From contig CAZROR010000089.1 in assembly GCA_964601765.1 (NCBI GenBank), positions 1-6,623 on the forward strand: DNA of 6,623 nucleotides. The letters are read 5' to 3'. The notes under the pieces were generated by a model, which saw only the letters and a list, made by a program, of their open reading frames with translations, searched no databases and was not told the DNA's origin. The translations under genes were made by a program, and so were the position numbers. Origin of the DNA: SZUA-181 sp964601765. GTDB taxonomy: Bacteria; Pseudomonadota; Zetaproteobacteria; Mariprofundales; Mariprofundaceae. Shown in pieces: positions 1 to 5,828 of this stretch (position 1 is its first letter; every line of letters starts with the position of its first letter).

Positions 1-369
1 GTTGAAACGACGCTCTCCCAGAAATGCGTTGACCGCATGCACCGTCTTCAGGTCATGAAACGCCTCCACGCCGTCGACACGGTAAATGCGCGCGGACTCG
101 ATGGATGGCTGGCGCGCGATGCGCTCAAGCCAGGCGTGGGCGACAGCTCCGCGCCCGGTCAGCATGATGCTCTTCAGGCTGCTTATCACGGTCGCCGCCG
201 TGGTCTGTGCACGTTCCACCTCGTCGCGGTCGATCAACACACGACCCCGGCCGTCCAGCCAGTAAACGCCGACACCAAGCAGAACAGCCAGACTCGCCGC
301 CAGCAGCATGTTGAAGCGGACACCGGCGCGCCTCAGAAGGGGAGTGCCGCCGTCAGGCACCTTCAACAT
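1..369 (-). CDS. Membrane-anchored sensor-like protein, N-terminal fragment (runs off the window)
   Basis: The frame is open from ATG 369 to the left edge, giving 123 residues with no stop. Residues 1-20 are short and basic (RR at 13-14, R18). Residues 21-38 form one hydrophobic membrane segment (MLLAASLAVLLGVGVYWL), followed by a polar, probably periplasmic stretch with a helical RDEVERAQTTAATVISSLKS-type region and the strand-like SARIYRVDGVEAFHD around 92-106. This layout is typical of the N-terminus of sensor kinases, chemoreceptors or cyclases, but the output domain lies outside the window and the family is not recognised. The start overlaps the preceding receiver gene by 17 bp, which suggests translational coupling. 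GTG 360 is an alternative start, because AGGGG lies immediately before ATG 369 but nine bases before that GTG. Being a gene is well supported; the sensor role is inferred from topology and neighbours. Confidence 0.65.
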   Translation of the reverse strand, partial: MLKVPDGGTPLLRRAGVRFNMLLAASLAVLLGVGVYWLDGRGRVLIDRDEVERAQTTAATVISSLKSIMLTGRGAVAHAWLERIARQPSIESARIYRVDGVEAFHDLKTVHAVNAFLGERRFN

Positions 370-715
370 CCCCTGGAAACCATGTTGCGAACACATCGAG
401 CAATACATCCATGGGCACGGGCTTTGTTATCACCATCACGCCTTCCAGGCTGGCGGAGAGCATATCCGCGCCACTGATGAGCAGGGTGCGCGGCAGCAGC
501 GCCGGACGATGCGCATGAATCCAGGCCACGACATCCTCTCCGCTCCCGTCACCAAGCAGATAATCACAGCCAACGGCATCCACCACCCCGGCCTCCAGCG
601 CGGCGACGGCCTCGGCCACGGAAGCCGCCAGCAATACCCGGTACCGGGGGGCCAGCACGTCGTGATACAGTTCCAGCAACATGGGATCGTCATCAACCAT
701 GAGAATGGCAGGCAT
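353..715 (-). CDS. Stand-alone response regulator receiver domain (CheY-like)
   Basis: A 120-aa protein made of one receiver domain and nothing else. All the phosphorylation residues are present: acidic pocket D8-D9-D10 (ILMVDDDP), phosphoacceptor D51 (GCDYLLGDGSG), switch serine S81 (LLISGAD) and the invariant lysine K98 in TKP. The protein should be phosphorylated by a histidine kinase or take part in a phosphorelay, and act through protein contacts since it has no output domain. ATG 715 is chosen because it begins the first beta strand exactly. It lies one base after the stop of the HTH-receiver gene (TGA-C-ATG), so the two are almost certainly co-translated. An open extension upstream to 841 lies wholly inside the previous gene and encodes no receiver sequence. 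The 3' end overlaps the membrane-protein gene by 17 bp. Its cognate kinase is not visible. Confidence 0.9.
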   Translation of the reverse strand: MPAILMVDDDPMLLELYHDVLAPRYRVLLAASVAEAVAALEAGVVDAVGCDYLLGDGSGEDVVAWIHAHRPALLPRTLLISGADMLSASLEGVMVITKPVPMDVLLDVFATWFPGDVEGA

Positions 716-716
716 G

Positions 717-1319
717 TCAGATGCCAAGGCCGCCCTCCGCAACGCCCCCCTCCGGAATTCCGAGCACATGGTGCACGGTATGCACGAAGGCGCGCACATC
801 CAGCGGCTTGAACAGCACGGCGTCCGGCCCGGCCTGCTCAATCCTGTTCACGACCAGGCGGCGCCCGCCGGCAGCCGTAACCACGATGATTCGGGCTCCG
901 GGCAACGGTGAATCCGCCGCCTTGATCCGGTGGATGACCTCCAGGCCGTGGATGCCGGGCATCATGATGTCCAGCACAATCAGGTCCGGCCGCAGGCGCC
1001 CGATCTCGATGAGCCCGGCGTAACCGTCATGCGCCATATGCACCTCGTATGCCGCACATCCGTCGGTCTCCATCGCACCCGATAACAACTCGTGCGCGGC
1101 GGGATCATCATCGATCAACAGGACGCGCCATGCCGGCCGCGCCAGCGCGGCCGGCATCATGCCGTTTTCGGTCATAAACCGCTCGAAGGCGTGAAGCGGA
1201 ATACGCCAGTGACCGCCCGGCGTGCGCACCCCCGTCAACAGTCCCCGCCGTATCCAGTTCTTGATGGTATTGACCCGCACGCCGCAGCGCCGTGCCGCTT
1301 CCCCGGTCGTGAGATACAT
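717..1319 (-). CDS. Excisionase/MerR-like helix-turn-helix protein with C-terminal receiver domain
   Basis: A 200-aa protein with an inverted order for a response regulator. Residues 2-48 are a small winged helix of the excisionase/MerR type (LTTGEAARRCGVRVNTIKNW, then a wing containing RTPGGHWRI and a final helix). Residues 65-186 are a receiver: D70-D71-D72 acidic pocket, phosphoacceptor D117 in VLDIMMPG, T148 and K171 in FKP. It is probably a DNA-binding regulator whose activity depends on phosphorylation; the target is unknown. ATG 1319 is preferred over GTG 1355: it begins just before the HTH and follows a run of seven G (1331-1325) at about five bases, while the upstream GTG adds only a glycine/proline-rich leader. 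It heads a compact three-gene unit with the single receiver and the membrane protein. A kinase is not visible in the window. Confidence 0.9.
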   Translation of the reverse strand: MYLTTGEAARRCGVRVNTIKNWIRRGLLTGVRTPGGHWRIPLHAFERFMTENGMMPAALARPAWRVLLIDDDPAAHELLSGAMETDGCAAYEVHMAHDGYAGLIEIGRLRPDLIVLDIMMPGIHGLEVIHRIKAADSPLPGARIIVVTAAGGRRLVVNRIEQAGPDAVLFKPLDVRAFVHTVHHVLGIPEGGVAEGGLGI

Positions 1320-1376
1320 GCATGCCCCCCCAGGAGGCGGGTTCACCGAGCCCACCCCGTGACTTTATATGCGATT

Positions 1377-1403
1377 TTTATACCTTCGACACTTTTAAGG
1401 CAA
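1377..1403 (-). promoter_or_regulatory. Possible sigma-70 promoter for the HTH-receiver operon
   Basis: On the minus strand, TTGCCT (1403-1398) and TATAAA (1382-1377) are separated by 15 bases, inside an AT-rich patch of an otherwise GC-rich gap. The spacing is two bases shorter than ideal. A second TATAAA lies a few bases downstream (about 1364-1369). Start site and strength cannot be judged from sequence alone. Confidence 0.35.
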
Positions 1404-1568
1404 GAGACATGTTGAAACGGAACCACCGCAAACCGGCGTACCGGAATCAGAATACGGGCAAGACAGACGAACCGAACCGAAACCGGGCGGGAAAACCGTA
1501 GCCACGCACACACGATTCCCCGGTCACCCGAATGCCGCGGCCGTGGGCGGAACGCAAAGCACTCACCT

Positions 1569-2798
1569 TCACGACACATCCCCTGTCAGCATCGCCAGGT
1601 GTCGATCGGCCCACGCCAGCGATTGCCGGTAATGCGCATTCCACTCCTCGCCGACCGCCAGATCCCCGGCAGCGCGCAAGGCTTCGTCCCAGTGCCCGTC
1701 CTCCGCCGCCACCGCAAGCGCAAGGCGTTTCGCGGGGGTGCTCTCCGACCGGAAAAGACCGTCCCTGACCAGGGGGGGAAGTGAAACCGGCGCCATGATG
1801 ACTTCCAGTGGCATGTCCAGCATGGCGTCCAGCAGGGAAAACATGCCCAGCACGAAATAATTGCCCGCCAGCGCGCGCTCATCCCGATCCCCGGCAATCA
1901 ATTCCAGAAACCGCCCGCGCGCGAAGGCGGACGCAATGAGCGCCGGCGGCTTACTCCCGGCCAGTGTGCACATCAGGAGCATTGCGACCCACAACTGGAT
2001 GTTGTTCAGTCCGAGCACGGCAAGGGCATGGCCAATACCGTCCACCCTCCTGCGCAACCCGTGGCAGGCGGAGTTGACAAAACAAAGAAGCTTGTAGGAC
2101 AGGCCCGGATCCCGGCAGATCTCACCCTCCAGTTCATCGGGGCTGCCTGCTTCCAGTGTCCTGCCGAGAAGATGAAGCAGCCTCGTTCGGCCCGGATCCA
2201 GCGCGGGATTCTCGACGAGCAATCCCGGACGACGAAAGAAATACCCCTGGAAGTAATCAAACCCGAGACGCCGGCACATCATGAACTGACCATGGGTTTC
2301 CACCCGCTCGGCAACAATATCGACCCGCCACCGTTTCAGATCGGCGACCACCCTTTCAAGGGCATCTGTTTCCATGACATCCACCTTGACCAGGTCGACC
2401 CAGTCCGGCAACCGCATGTCACCCCCCCCGGCAGAAGGGACATCACGTAGCGCGATACTGATGCCTTTCTCTTTCCATCCGGGAAGGCAGGACAGTACCC
2501 CTTCGTCGTCCCGGGAAATGGAAACCTCCAGGGTCAGTGGCGGGGAAACGGGAAAATCACCCGGCTCTCCGGCCAGCGCGGAAAGCGGCACCTGCACATA
2601 AACTGGCAAGCCGCCACTGATTTCACCAAGTCTCGAATGCGCGAACAGGGATTGCAGCCACGCCCCGGAAATATCTTTGCCCTCCCCGGGCGCGCTATGA
2701 TACAGCAGCTCATAGGCATGCACCGACTGATCGGCATTGAACACAGGCTGCCGCGCCAGAAGCACCGACTGCATGTCGGCATGATCCGACACATTCAT
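1569..2798 (-). CDS. EAL-HDOD signalling protein with degenerate EAL domain (YuxH-type)
   Basis: A 409-aa, two-domain cytoplasmic protein. Residues 10-200 are EAL-like, starting with the family hallmark LLARQPVFNADQSVHAYELL. Residues 205-400 are HDOD, including RDPGLSYKLLCFVNSA (229-244) and a helical stretch around 255-280. True EAL phosphodiesterases cleave c-di-GMP with a set of metal-binding acids. Here E30, E91, K138, E164 and Q184 align with retained positions, but the signature arginine is H34, the metal-site asparagine is replaced by Q69, and the DDFG motif is replaced by LRDVPSAGG. Hydrolysis is therefore unlikely, as in most YuxH-type proteins, which are thought to act by binding. 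ATG 2798 is well supported by GGGAGG at 2812-2807, eight bases upstream. The gene is separated from the HDOD gene by 153 bp and from the HTH-receiver gene by 249 bp, so it may be its own transcription unit. Confidence 0.9.
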   Translation of the reverse strand: MNVSDHADMQSVLLARQPVFNADQSVHAYELLYHSAPGEGKDISGAWLQSLFAHSRLGEISGGLPVYVQVPLSALAGEPGDFPVSPPLTLEVSISRDDEGVLSCLPGWKEKGISIALRDVPSAGGGDMRLPDWVDLVKVDVMETDALERVVADLKRWRVDIVAERVETHGQFMMCRRLGFDYFQGYFFRRPGLLVENPALDPGRTRLLHLLGRTLEAGSPDELEGEICRDPGLSYKLLCFVNSACHGLRRRVDGIGHALAVLGLNNIQLWVAMLLMCTLAGSKPPALIASAFARGRFLELIAGDRDERALAGNYFVLGMFSLLDAMLDMPLEVIMAPVSLPPLVRDGLFRSESTPAKRLALAVAAEDGHWDEALRAAGDLAVGEEWNAHYRQSLAWADRHLAMLTGDVS

Positions 2799-2806
2799 CC
2801 GGCTAT

Positions 2807-2812
2807 CCTCCC
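2807..2812 (-). promoter_or_regulatory. Ribosome binding site of the EAL-HDOD gene
   Basis: GGGAGG on the minus strand, eight bases before ATG 2798. It is the clearest Shine-Dalgarno sequence in the minus-strand cluster after that of the ATPase gene, and it fixes this start. Confidence 0.75.
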
Positions 2813-2886
2813 ATGCTGGAGACGCGCATCACGATCATGTCCCGATCCGTCCGCTTCCATGGCCCCCGCGCCGCATCGCTTCCGCC

Positions 2887-2900
2887 GCATTTCGCATGCC
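2887..2900 (-). promoter_or_regulatory. Weak -24/-12-like element upstream of the EAL-HDOD gene
   Basis: The minus strand has GG (2900-2899), ten bases, then GC (2888-2887) in the context CGGCATGCGAAATGC. This keeps the sigma-54 invariant dinucleotides and spacing but differs from TGGCACG-N4-TTGC at three other places. A start near 2875 would leave a leader of about 77 bases. It could be a chance match in GC-rich DNA. Confidence 0.25.
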
Positions 2901-2951
2901 GTGACGATGAAACACCGGCGGGCACGGGCCACGAGCTTCCGCATCCGTCCG

Positions 2952-3797
2952 TCATCCTCCGCCCAGCACTCCCTGCAACTCACCAATGCCCTCTTCCAGT
3001 CCGACCCGCACGGCGGCCAGGTGTGTTTCGGTCACGCCCAGCCGCCGAACTGCGGGCATGTTGTCCATGCCCGAAGCACTGATCGGCCCGTTTCGGGCAA
3101 ACAGGCCGAGAAGAAACTCCGCGGCATCCACGAAGTCAATAAGGCGCTCGCGCGGCCGGTCCTCGGACTCAATGCCGTGATGCACGGCCACCTGACTGAA
3201 ACACAGGGGCATCTCCCAGTGCAACAGCAACCTTCCGCCCATTTCACGATGAAGCATGTCCACGCACCTTCTCAACTCATCGGCCGCGCACGCCAGAAGT
3301 TCGTCCGGCACGGCGCAGACAACCGCCAACACACCCACGTCGTGGAGCAGACCGGCGAGAAACACCTCTTCCGGATCGGAGTCGCGAATCACCCTGGCCA
3401 GCGTCTGGGCCGTCACGGCAATACGCAGGGCGTGCGCGCTTGACTCCCTGTGTATTTCCAGCAACAGCGGATGAGACACGCGTATGAGCAGCTTGCTGGA
3501 TATCGCAATCAGCAGTTGCAGGGTGCGCCGCCCTCCCAGGCGCTGAATGGCGGCGGGCAGGCTGCGCACCTCCCGGCCACCGGGATTGAAACGGGCGCTG
3601 TTCGCCAGTCGCAACACAGTCGTGGAAAGCGTGCTGTCCTGCCTGATGGCCTCTGCGATGTCATGCGCCCCCTTCGTATCATCCCCGACAATGGCCCGCA
3701 CCCGAACGACGGCCTCGGGCAAAACCGGCAGGCGCGCCTCGCCGGAATAAAACTTCTCCCTGACCTTTACCGCAAGGCGATTTATTCCGGAAGCCAT
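2952..3797 (-). CDS. HDOD domain protein
   Basis: A 281-aa cytoplasmic protein consisting of one HDOD domain. Residues 15-35 carry the typical opening (GEARLPVLPEAVVRVRAIV), 44-70 the AEAIRQDSTLSTTVLRLANS block, and 80-105 the AIQRLGGRRTLQLL block. The HD-like core follows: H122, then H152-D153 in GLLHDVG, H183, and H206-H207 in VAVHHG. HDOD proteins are signalling adaptors related to HD phosphohydrolases, usually without proven catalysis; they are often linked to c-di-GMP, twitching or stress regulation. The retained histidines and HD pair are more complete than in many HDOD proteins. ATG 3797 lies one base after the ATPase stop (TAA-C-ATG), with GGGGG at 3808-3804 six bases upstream inside the ATPase 3' end. 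The two genes are thus almost certainly one operon and coupled in translation. Confidence 0.9.
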   Translation of the reverse strand: MASGINRLAVKVREKFYSGEARLPVLPEAVVRVRAIVGDDTKGAHDIAEAIRQDSTLSTTVLRLANSARFNPGGREVRSLPAAIQRLGGRRTLQLLIAISSKLLIRVSHPLLLEIHRESSAHALRIAVTAQTLARVIRDSDPEEVFLAGLLHDVGVLAVVCAVPDELLACAADELRRCVDMLHREMGGRLLLHWEMPLCFSQVAVHHGIESEDRPRERLIDFVDAAEFLLGLFARNGPISASGMDNMPAVRRLGVTETHLAAVRVGLEEGIGELQGVLGGG

Positions 3798-3798
3798 G

Positions 3799-5706
3799 TT
3801 ATTCCCCCATCAGGCGCAGAACCTCTTCCACGGGTCGTCGCGTCGCGGTTCTGGGCGCCACGCGAAACACCTCCTCCACCGTAGTCGCCCCCCTGAGCAC
3901 CTTGTAGAGGCCGTCTTCCATCAGGGAGAGGAGATCCGTCTTCTCACAGCTTATCTGCCGGATTGTCTGCGAAGTCTTGCGCGCCAGGATCGCTTCACGC
4001 ACATCATCGGTGAGTATCAGCAACTCGTGCAGGGCCGTTCTGCCGCGATATCCGGTGCCGTGGCAGGTGCCGCAGCCCACGCCACGATAGAAGGTGCTGT
4101 TTTTCAGGGTTTCATCGTCGAACCCGACCAGGCGGGCCAGCCTCTGGTCGGGAAGATAGAGCTGCCGGCAGTCGGGACAGATACGACGGGCCAGCCGTTG
4201 CGCCAGGATACAAACCACCGTGGAGGAAATCAGAAATGTTTCGATGCCCATGTCAATCAGGCGCAGCAACCCGCCGATGGAGTCCTCCGTATGAAAGGTG
4301 GTGAGCACCTTGTGCCCGGTAAGGGCCGCCTGCACGCCCACCTCGGCTGATTTCCTGTCCCGCACCTCGCCAATGACAATGATGTCGGGATCCTGGCGCA
4401 CGATGGACTTGAGCGAATCCTCGAAACTTCTCCCCACCCTGGAATCGACTGAGCACTGCATGATGCCGTCGATGACAAACTCCACCGGATCCTCAATCGT
4501 GATAATCTTGTTGGTAGGCCGGTTCAGGTAGTCCACGGCCGCGTACAGGGTTGTTGTTTTTCCGGATCCCGTCGGCCCGGTCACCATGATGACACCGGTC
4601 GGGATATCCAGCGCATCGTGTTTAAACCGTTCGACCAGCGTGCGGTTCATATCAATCTGCTCCAGCGTAATCAGGCCGCTGTCCCTCCGCAGGATGCGCA
4701 TGACGATATTCTCGCCATAGAGCGTGACATAGCTCGATACCCTGAAGTCCACCTCCGTACCCATGATCTCGCATGTGTAGCGCCCGTCCTGGTGACGGCG
4801 CTTTTCGGAGATATCCATTCCGGCCAGCACCTTGAGCCGGGAAATTACACGCATGGCCGTATCGGCATTCAGATTCATCTTGTGTATCAGCACGCCGTCC
4901 ATGCGGAAGCGCACCTGCATGTGCTCTGCCAGCGGCTCCATGTGTATGTCACTGGCACGGTCGCGCACGGCAGCCAGGAGGATGCTGTCCAGCACCTCGG
5001 CCGCATAATCCTTTTCACTGGCCCCCTTTTCCGCCCCGACCATCAGCTTGTCGATAACCGAAAGAAGCACGCTGGGCAGGCCGATGGAAACCACCGCGTT
5101 CAGCTTTGTCTGCGACTCGATCTGGGCAATCAGTTTCTGATCGAGGGGGTCTGCCATGACAAGCGATATTCGCTTCTCGTCCGATTCCAGTGGAACAAAC
5201 ATGTGCTTTTTCATAAAGGGAAGCGAGAAATCGCGCAGCAGGGTCTTGTCCACCATCGTCGGCTCAACATGCATAAGTGGCAACGAAAGCTGCTCGGACA
5301 AGGCCTGGGCGAGCTGACGCTCGTTGATGTATCCGAGGTCGAGGAGCACCTCGCCGAAGCGCCGGCCATCATGACGGGAAAACTCCTTCTCGGCATGCTG
5401 GAGTTGCTCAGGGGTGATATAGCCCAGCTCGCAGACAAGCTCTCCCATGCGGAAGGTGCGTCCATGCTTGCGGATGATACGGCGCTGGTCGTCCTCGCTG
5501 ATAATGCCAAGTTCGACAAGCACCGTGGATAAAAACCGCGCGCCTCCCAGGCGTTCCTGCACACGGATGGCGGTGTCCATATTTTCCGGCGTCACCAGAT
5601 GTTCCTTGATCAGCAGGGTGGCCATGTGCCCCCCCGGAAGCCGGGACAGGCGCACCCCACCCGATGTCCCGTTCGAGGATGCGGCGCGCACGGCGACATC
5701 AGCCAT
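3799..5706 (-). CDS. GspE/PilB/MshE-like secretion or pilus-assembly ATPase with MshEN-like N-terminus
   Basis: A 635-aa protein of the type II secretion/type IV pilus hexameric motor ATPase family. Core motifs: Walker A GPTGSGKT 377-384 (K383), Asp box ITIEDPVEF 402-410, Walker B DIIVIGEVRD 441-450 (E447), His box TGHKVLTTFHTED 463-475, and a zinc-binding tetracysteine, C510-x2-C513 and C545-x2-C548. The N-terminus holds about four helix-pair repeats (roughly 28-55, 57-82, 86-110, 116-140). The last matches the MshEN c-di-GMP motif closely (R116-F-G...G125...L132...L136...Q139); the one before it is partial. ATG 5706 is chosen because GGAGG sits six bases upstream and a sigma-54 promoter would start transcription about 48 bases before it; ATG 5625, where homology-like sequence begins, has a poorly spaced G-run. 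No pilin, platform or secretin gene is adjacent, so the partner machine is unknown. Confidence 0.93.
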   Translation of the reverse strand: MADVAVRAASSNGTSGGVRLSRLPGGHMATLLIKEHLVTPENMDTAIRVQERLGGARFLSTVLVELGIISEDDQRRIIRKHGRTFRMGELVCELGYITPEQLQHAEKEFSRHDGRRFGEVLLDLGYINERQLAQALSEQLSLPLMHVEPTMVDKTLLRDFSLPFMKKHMFVPLESDEKRISLVMADPLDQKLIAQIESQTKLNAVVSIGLPSVLLSVIDKLMVGAEKGASEKDYAAEVLDSILLAAVRDRASDIHMEPLAEHMQVRFRMDGVLIHKMNLNADTAMRVISRLKVLAGMDISEKRRHQDGRYTCEIMGTEVDFRVSSYVTLYGENIVMRILRRDSGLITLEQIDMNRTLVERFKHDALDIPTGVIMVTGPTGSGKTTTLYAAVDYLNRPTNKIITIEDPVEFVIDGIMQCSVDSRVGRSFEDSLKSIVRQDPDIIVIGEVRDRKSAEVGVQAALTGHKVLTTFHTEDSIGGLLRLIDMGIETFLISSTVVCILAQRLARRICPDCRQLYLPDQRLARLVGFDDETLKNSTFYRGVGCGTCHGTGYRGRTALHELLILTDDVREAILARKTSQTIRQISCEKTDLLSLMEDGLYKVLRGATTVEEVFRVAPRTATRRPVEEVLRLMGE

Positions 5707-5712
5707 GATGCC

Positions 5713-5717
5713 CCTCC
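5713..5717 (-). promoter_or_regulatory. Ribosome binding site of the ATPase gene
   Basis: GGAGG inside GGGGGAGGGG (5720-5711) on the minus strand, six bases before ATG 5706. It favours this start over ATG 5625, whose G7 run is only three bases upstream. Confidence 0.75.
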
Positions 5718-5747
5718 CCCGTCGGCCATGCCGCTTTCACCAAACCA

Positions 5748-5755
5748 GTCATGAC
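5748..5755. other. 8-bp perfect palindrome in the divergent promoter region
   Basis: GTCATGAC reads the same on both strands. It lies over the predicted start site of the minus-strand promoter (about 5754) and about 76 bases upstream of the predicted plus-strand start. It could be half of a regulator site, but the symmetry does not extend beyond eight bases, so chance is possible. Confidence 0.2.
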
Positions 5756-5764
5756 CGTCAAGGC

Positions 5765-5780
5765 AGCAATTTGCGTGCCA
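5765..5780 (-). promoter_or_regulatory. Sigma-54 (-24/-12) promoter for the ATPase-HDOD operon
   Basis: The minus strand reads TGGCACG-CAAA-TTGCT from 5780 to 5765. This is a full match to the RpoN consensus TGGCACG-N4-TTGC(A/T), with exactly ten bases between the invariant GG and GC. Transcription is predicted to begin near 5754, about 48 bases upstream of ATG 5706 and its Shine-Dalgarno sequence. Sigma-54 promoters need an ATP-driven enhancer-binding protein; none is encoded in the window. Its binding sites would be expected further upstream, inside the divergent transglycosylase gene. Confidence 0.85.
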
Positions 5781-5801
5781 GCCAGCCCCCGGATCGTAGA
5801 A

Positions 5802-5817
5802 TGGCACGCGGCTTGCA
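5802..5817 (+). promoter_or_regulatory. Sigma-54 (-24/-12) promoter for the lytic transglycosylase gene
   Basis: The plus strand reads TGGCACG-CGGC-TTGCA from 5802 to 5817, again a full consensus match with GG-N10-GC spacing. Transcription is predicted to begin near 5828. That rules out translation from ATG 5751 on this transcript and places ATG 5829 almost at the first base, so the message would be leaderless or use a slightly later start. The element is divergent from the minus-strand one, with 21 bases between the two -24 boxes. Confidence 0.82.
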
Positions 5818-5828
5818 GCAACCGGGGC

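Noticed and set aside
716..841. N-terminal extension of the single receiver to 841
   Set aside because: The extra 42 codons sit inside the HTH-receiver gene in another frame. The receiver fold begins exactly at ATG 715, one base after the preceding stop.
1385..1420. Possible sigma-54 element upstream of the HTH-receiver operon (CAACATGTCTCTTGC on the minus strand)
   Set aside because: The -12 TTGC is present but the essential GG of the -24 box is AA, so it should not work as an RpoN promoter.
1..1420. GTTGAAAC at position 1 and again at 1411, resembling the end of some CRISPR repeats
   Set aside because: Only these two copies were noticed, one in a coding sequence, with no repeat-spacer periodicity.
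1343..1579. 78-codon minus-strand frame filling the gap between the EAL-HDOD and HTH-receiver genes
   Set aside because: Its ATG lies inside the end of the EAL-HDOD gene with a G-run directly touching it. The sequence is rich in Arg, Val and Cys with no motif, and it would cover the probable promoter.
2799..2951. Search for a rho-independent terminator after the HDOD gene
   Set aside because: Only short, imperfect GC-rich complementarities are present and no U-run follows, so no terminator is called; read-through into the EAL-HDOD gene remains possible.
2795..2986. 63-codon minus-strand frame whose stop overlaps the EAL-HDOD start as ATGA
   Set aside because: The overlap looks like translational coupling, but the start lies inside the HDOD gene, no Shine-Dalgarno sequence is evident, and the peptide is Arg/Ala/Cys-rich without a pattern. 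It could be a chance frame; conservation would be needed to revive it.
2637..3443. 268-codon open frame on the plus strand
   Set aside because: It runs antisense across the EAL-HDOD and HDOD genes and the gap between them, with no family resemblance.
4618..5532. 304-codon open frame on the plus strand
   Set aside because: It lies entirely antisense to the ATPase gene, has His/Gln-rich low-sense sequence without any motif, and is explained by the codon bias of the opposite strand.
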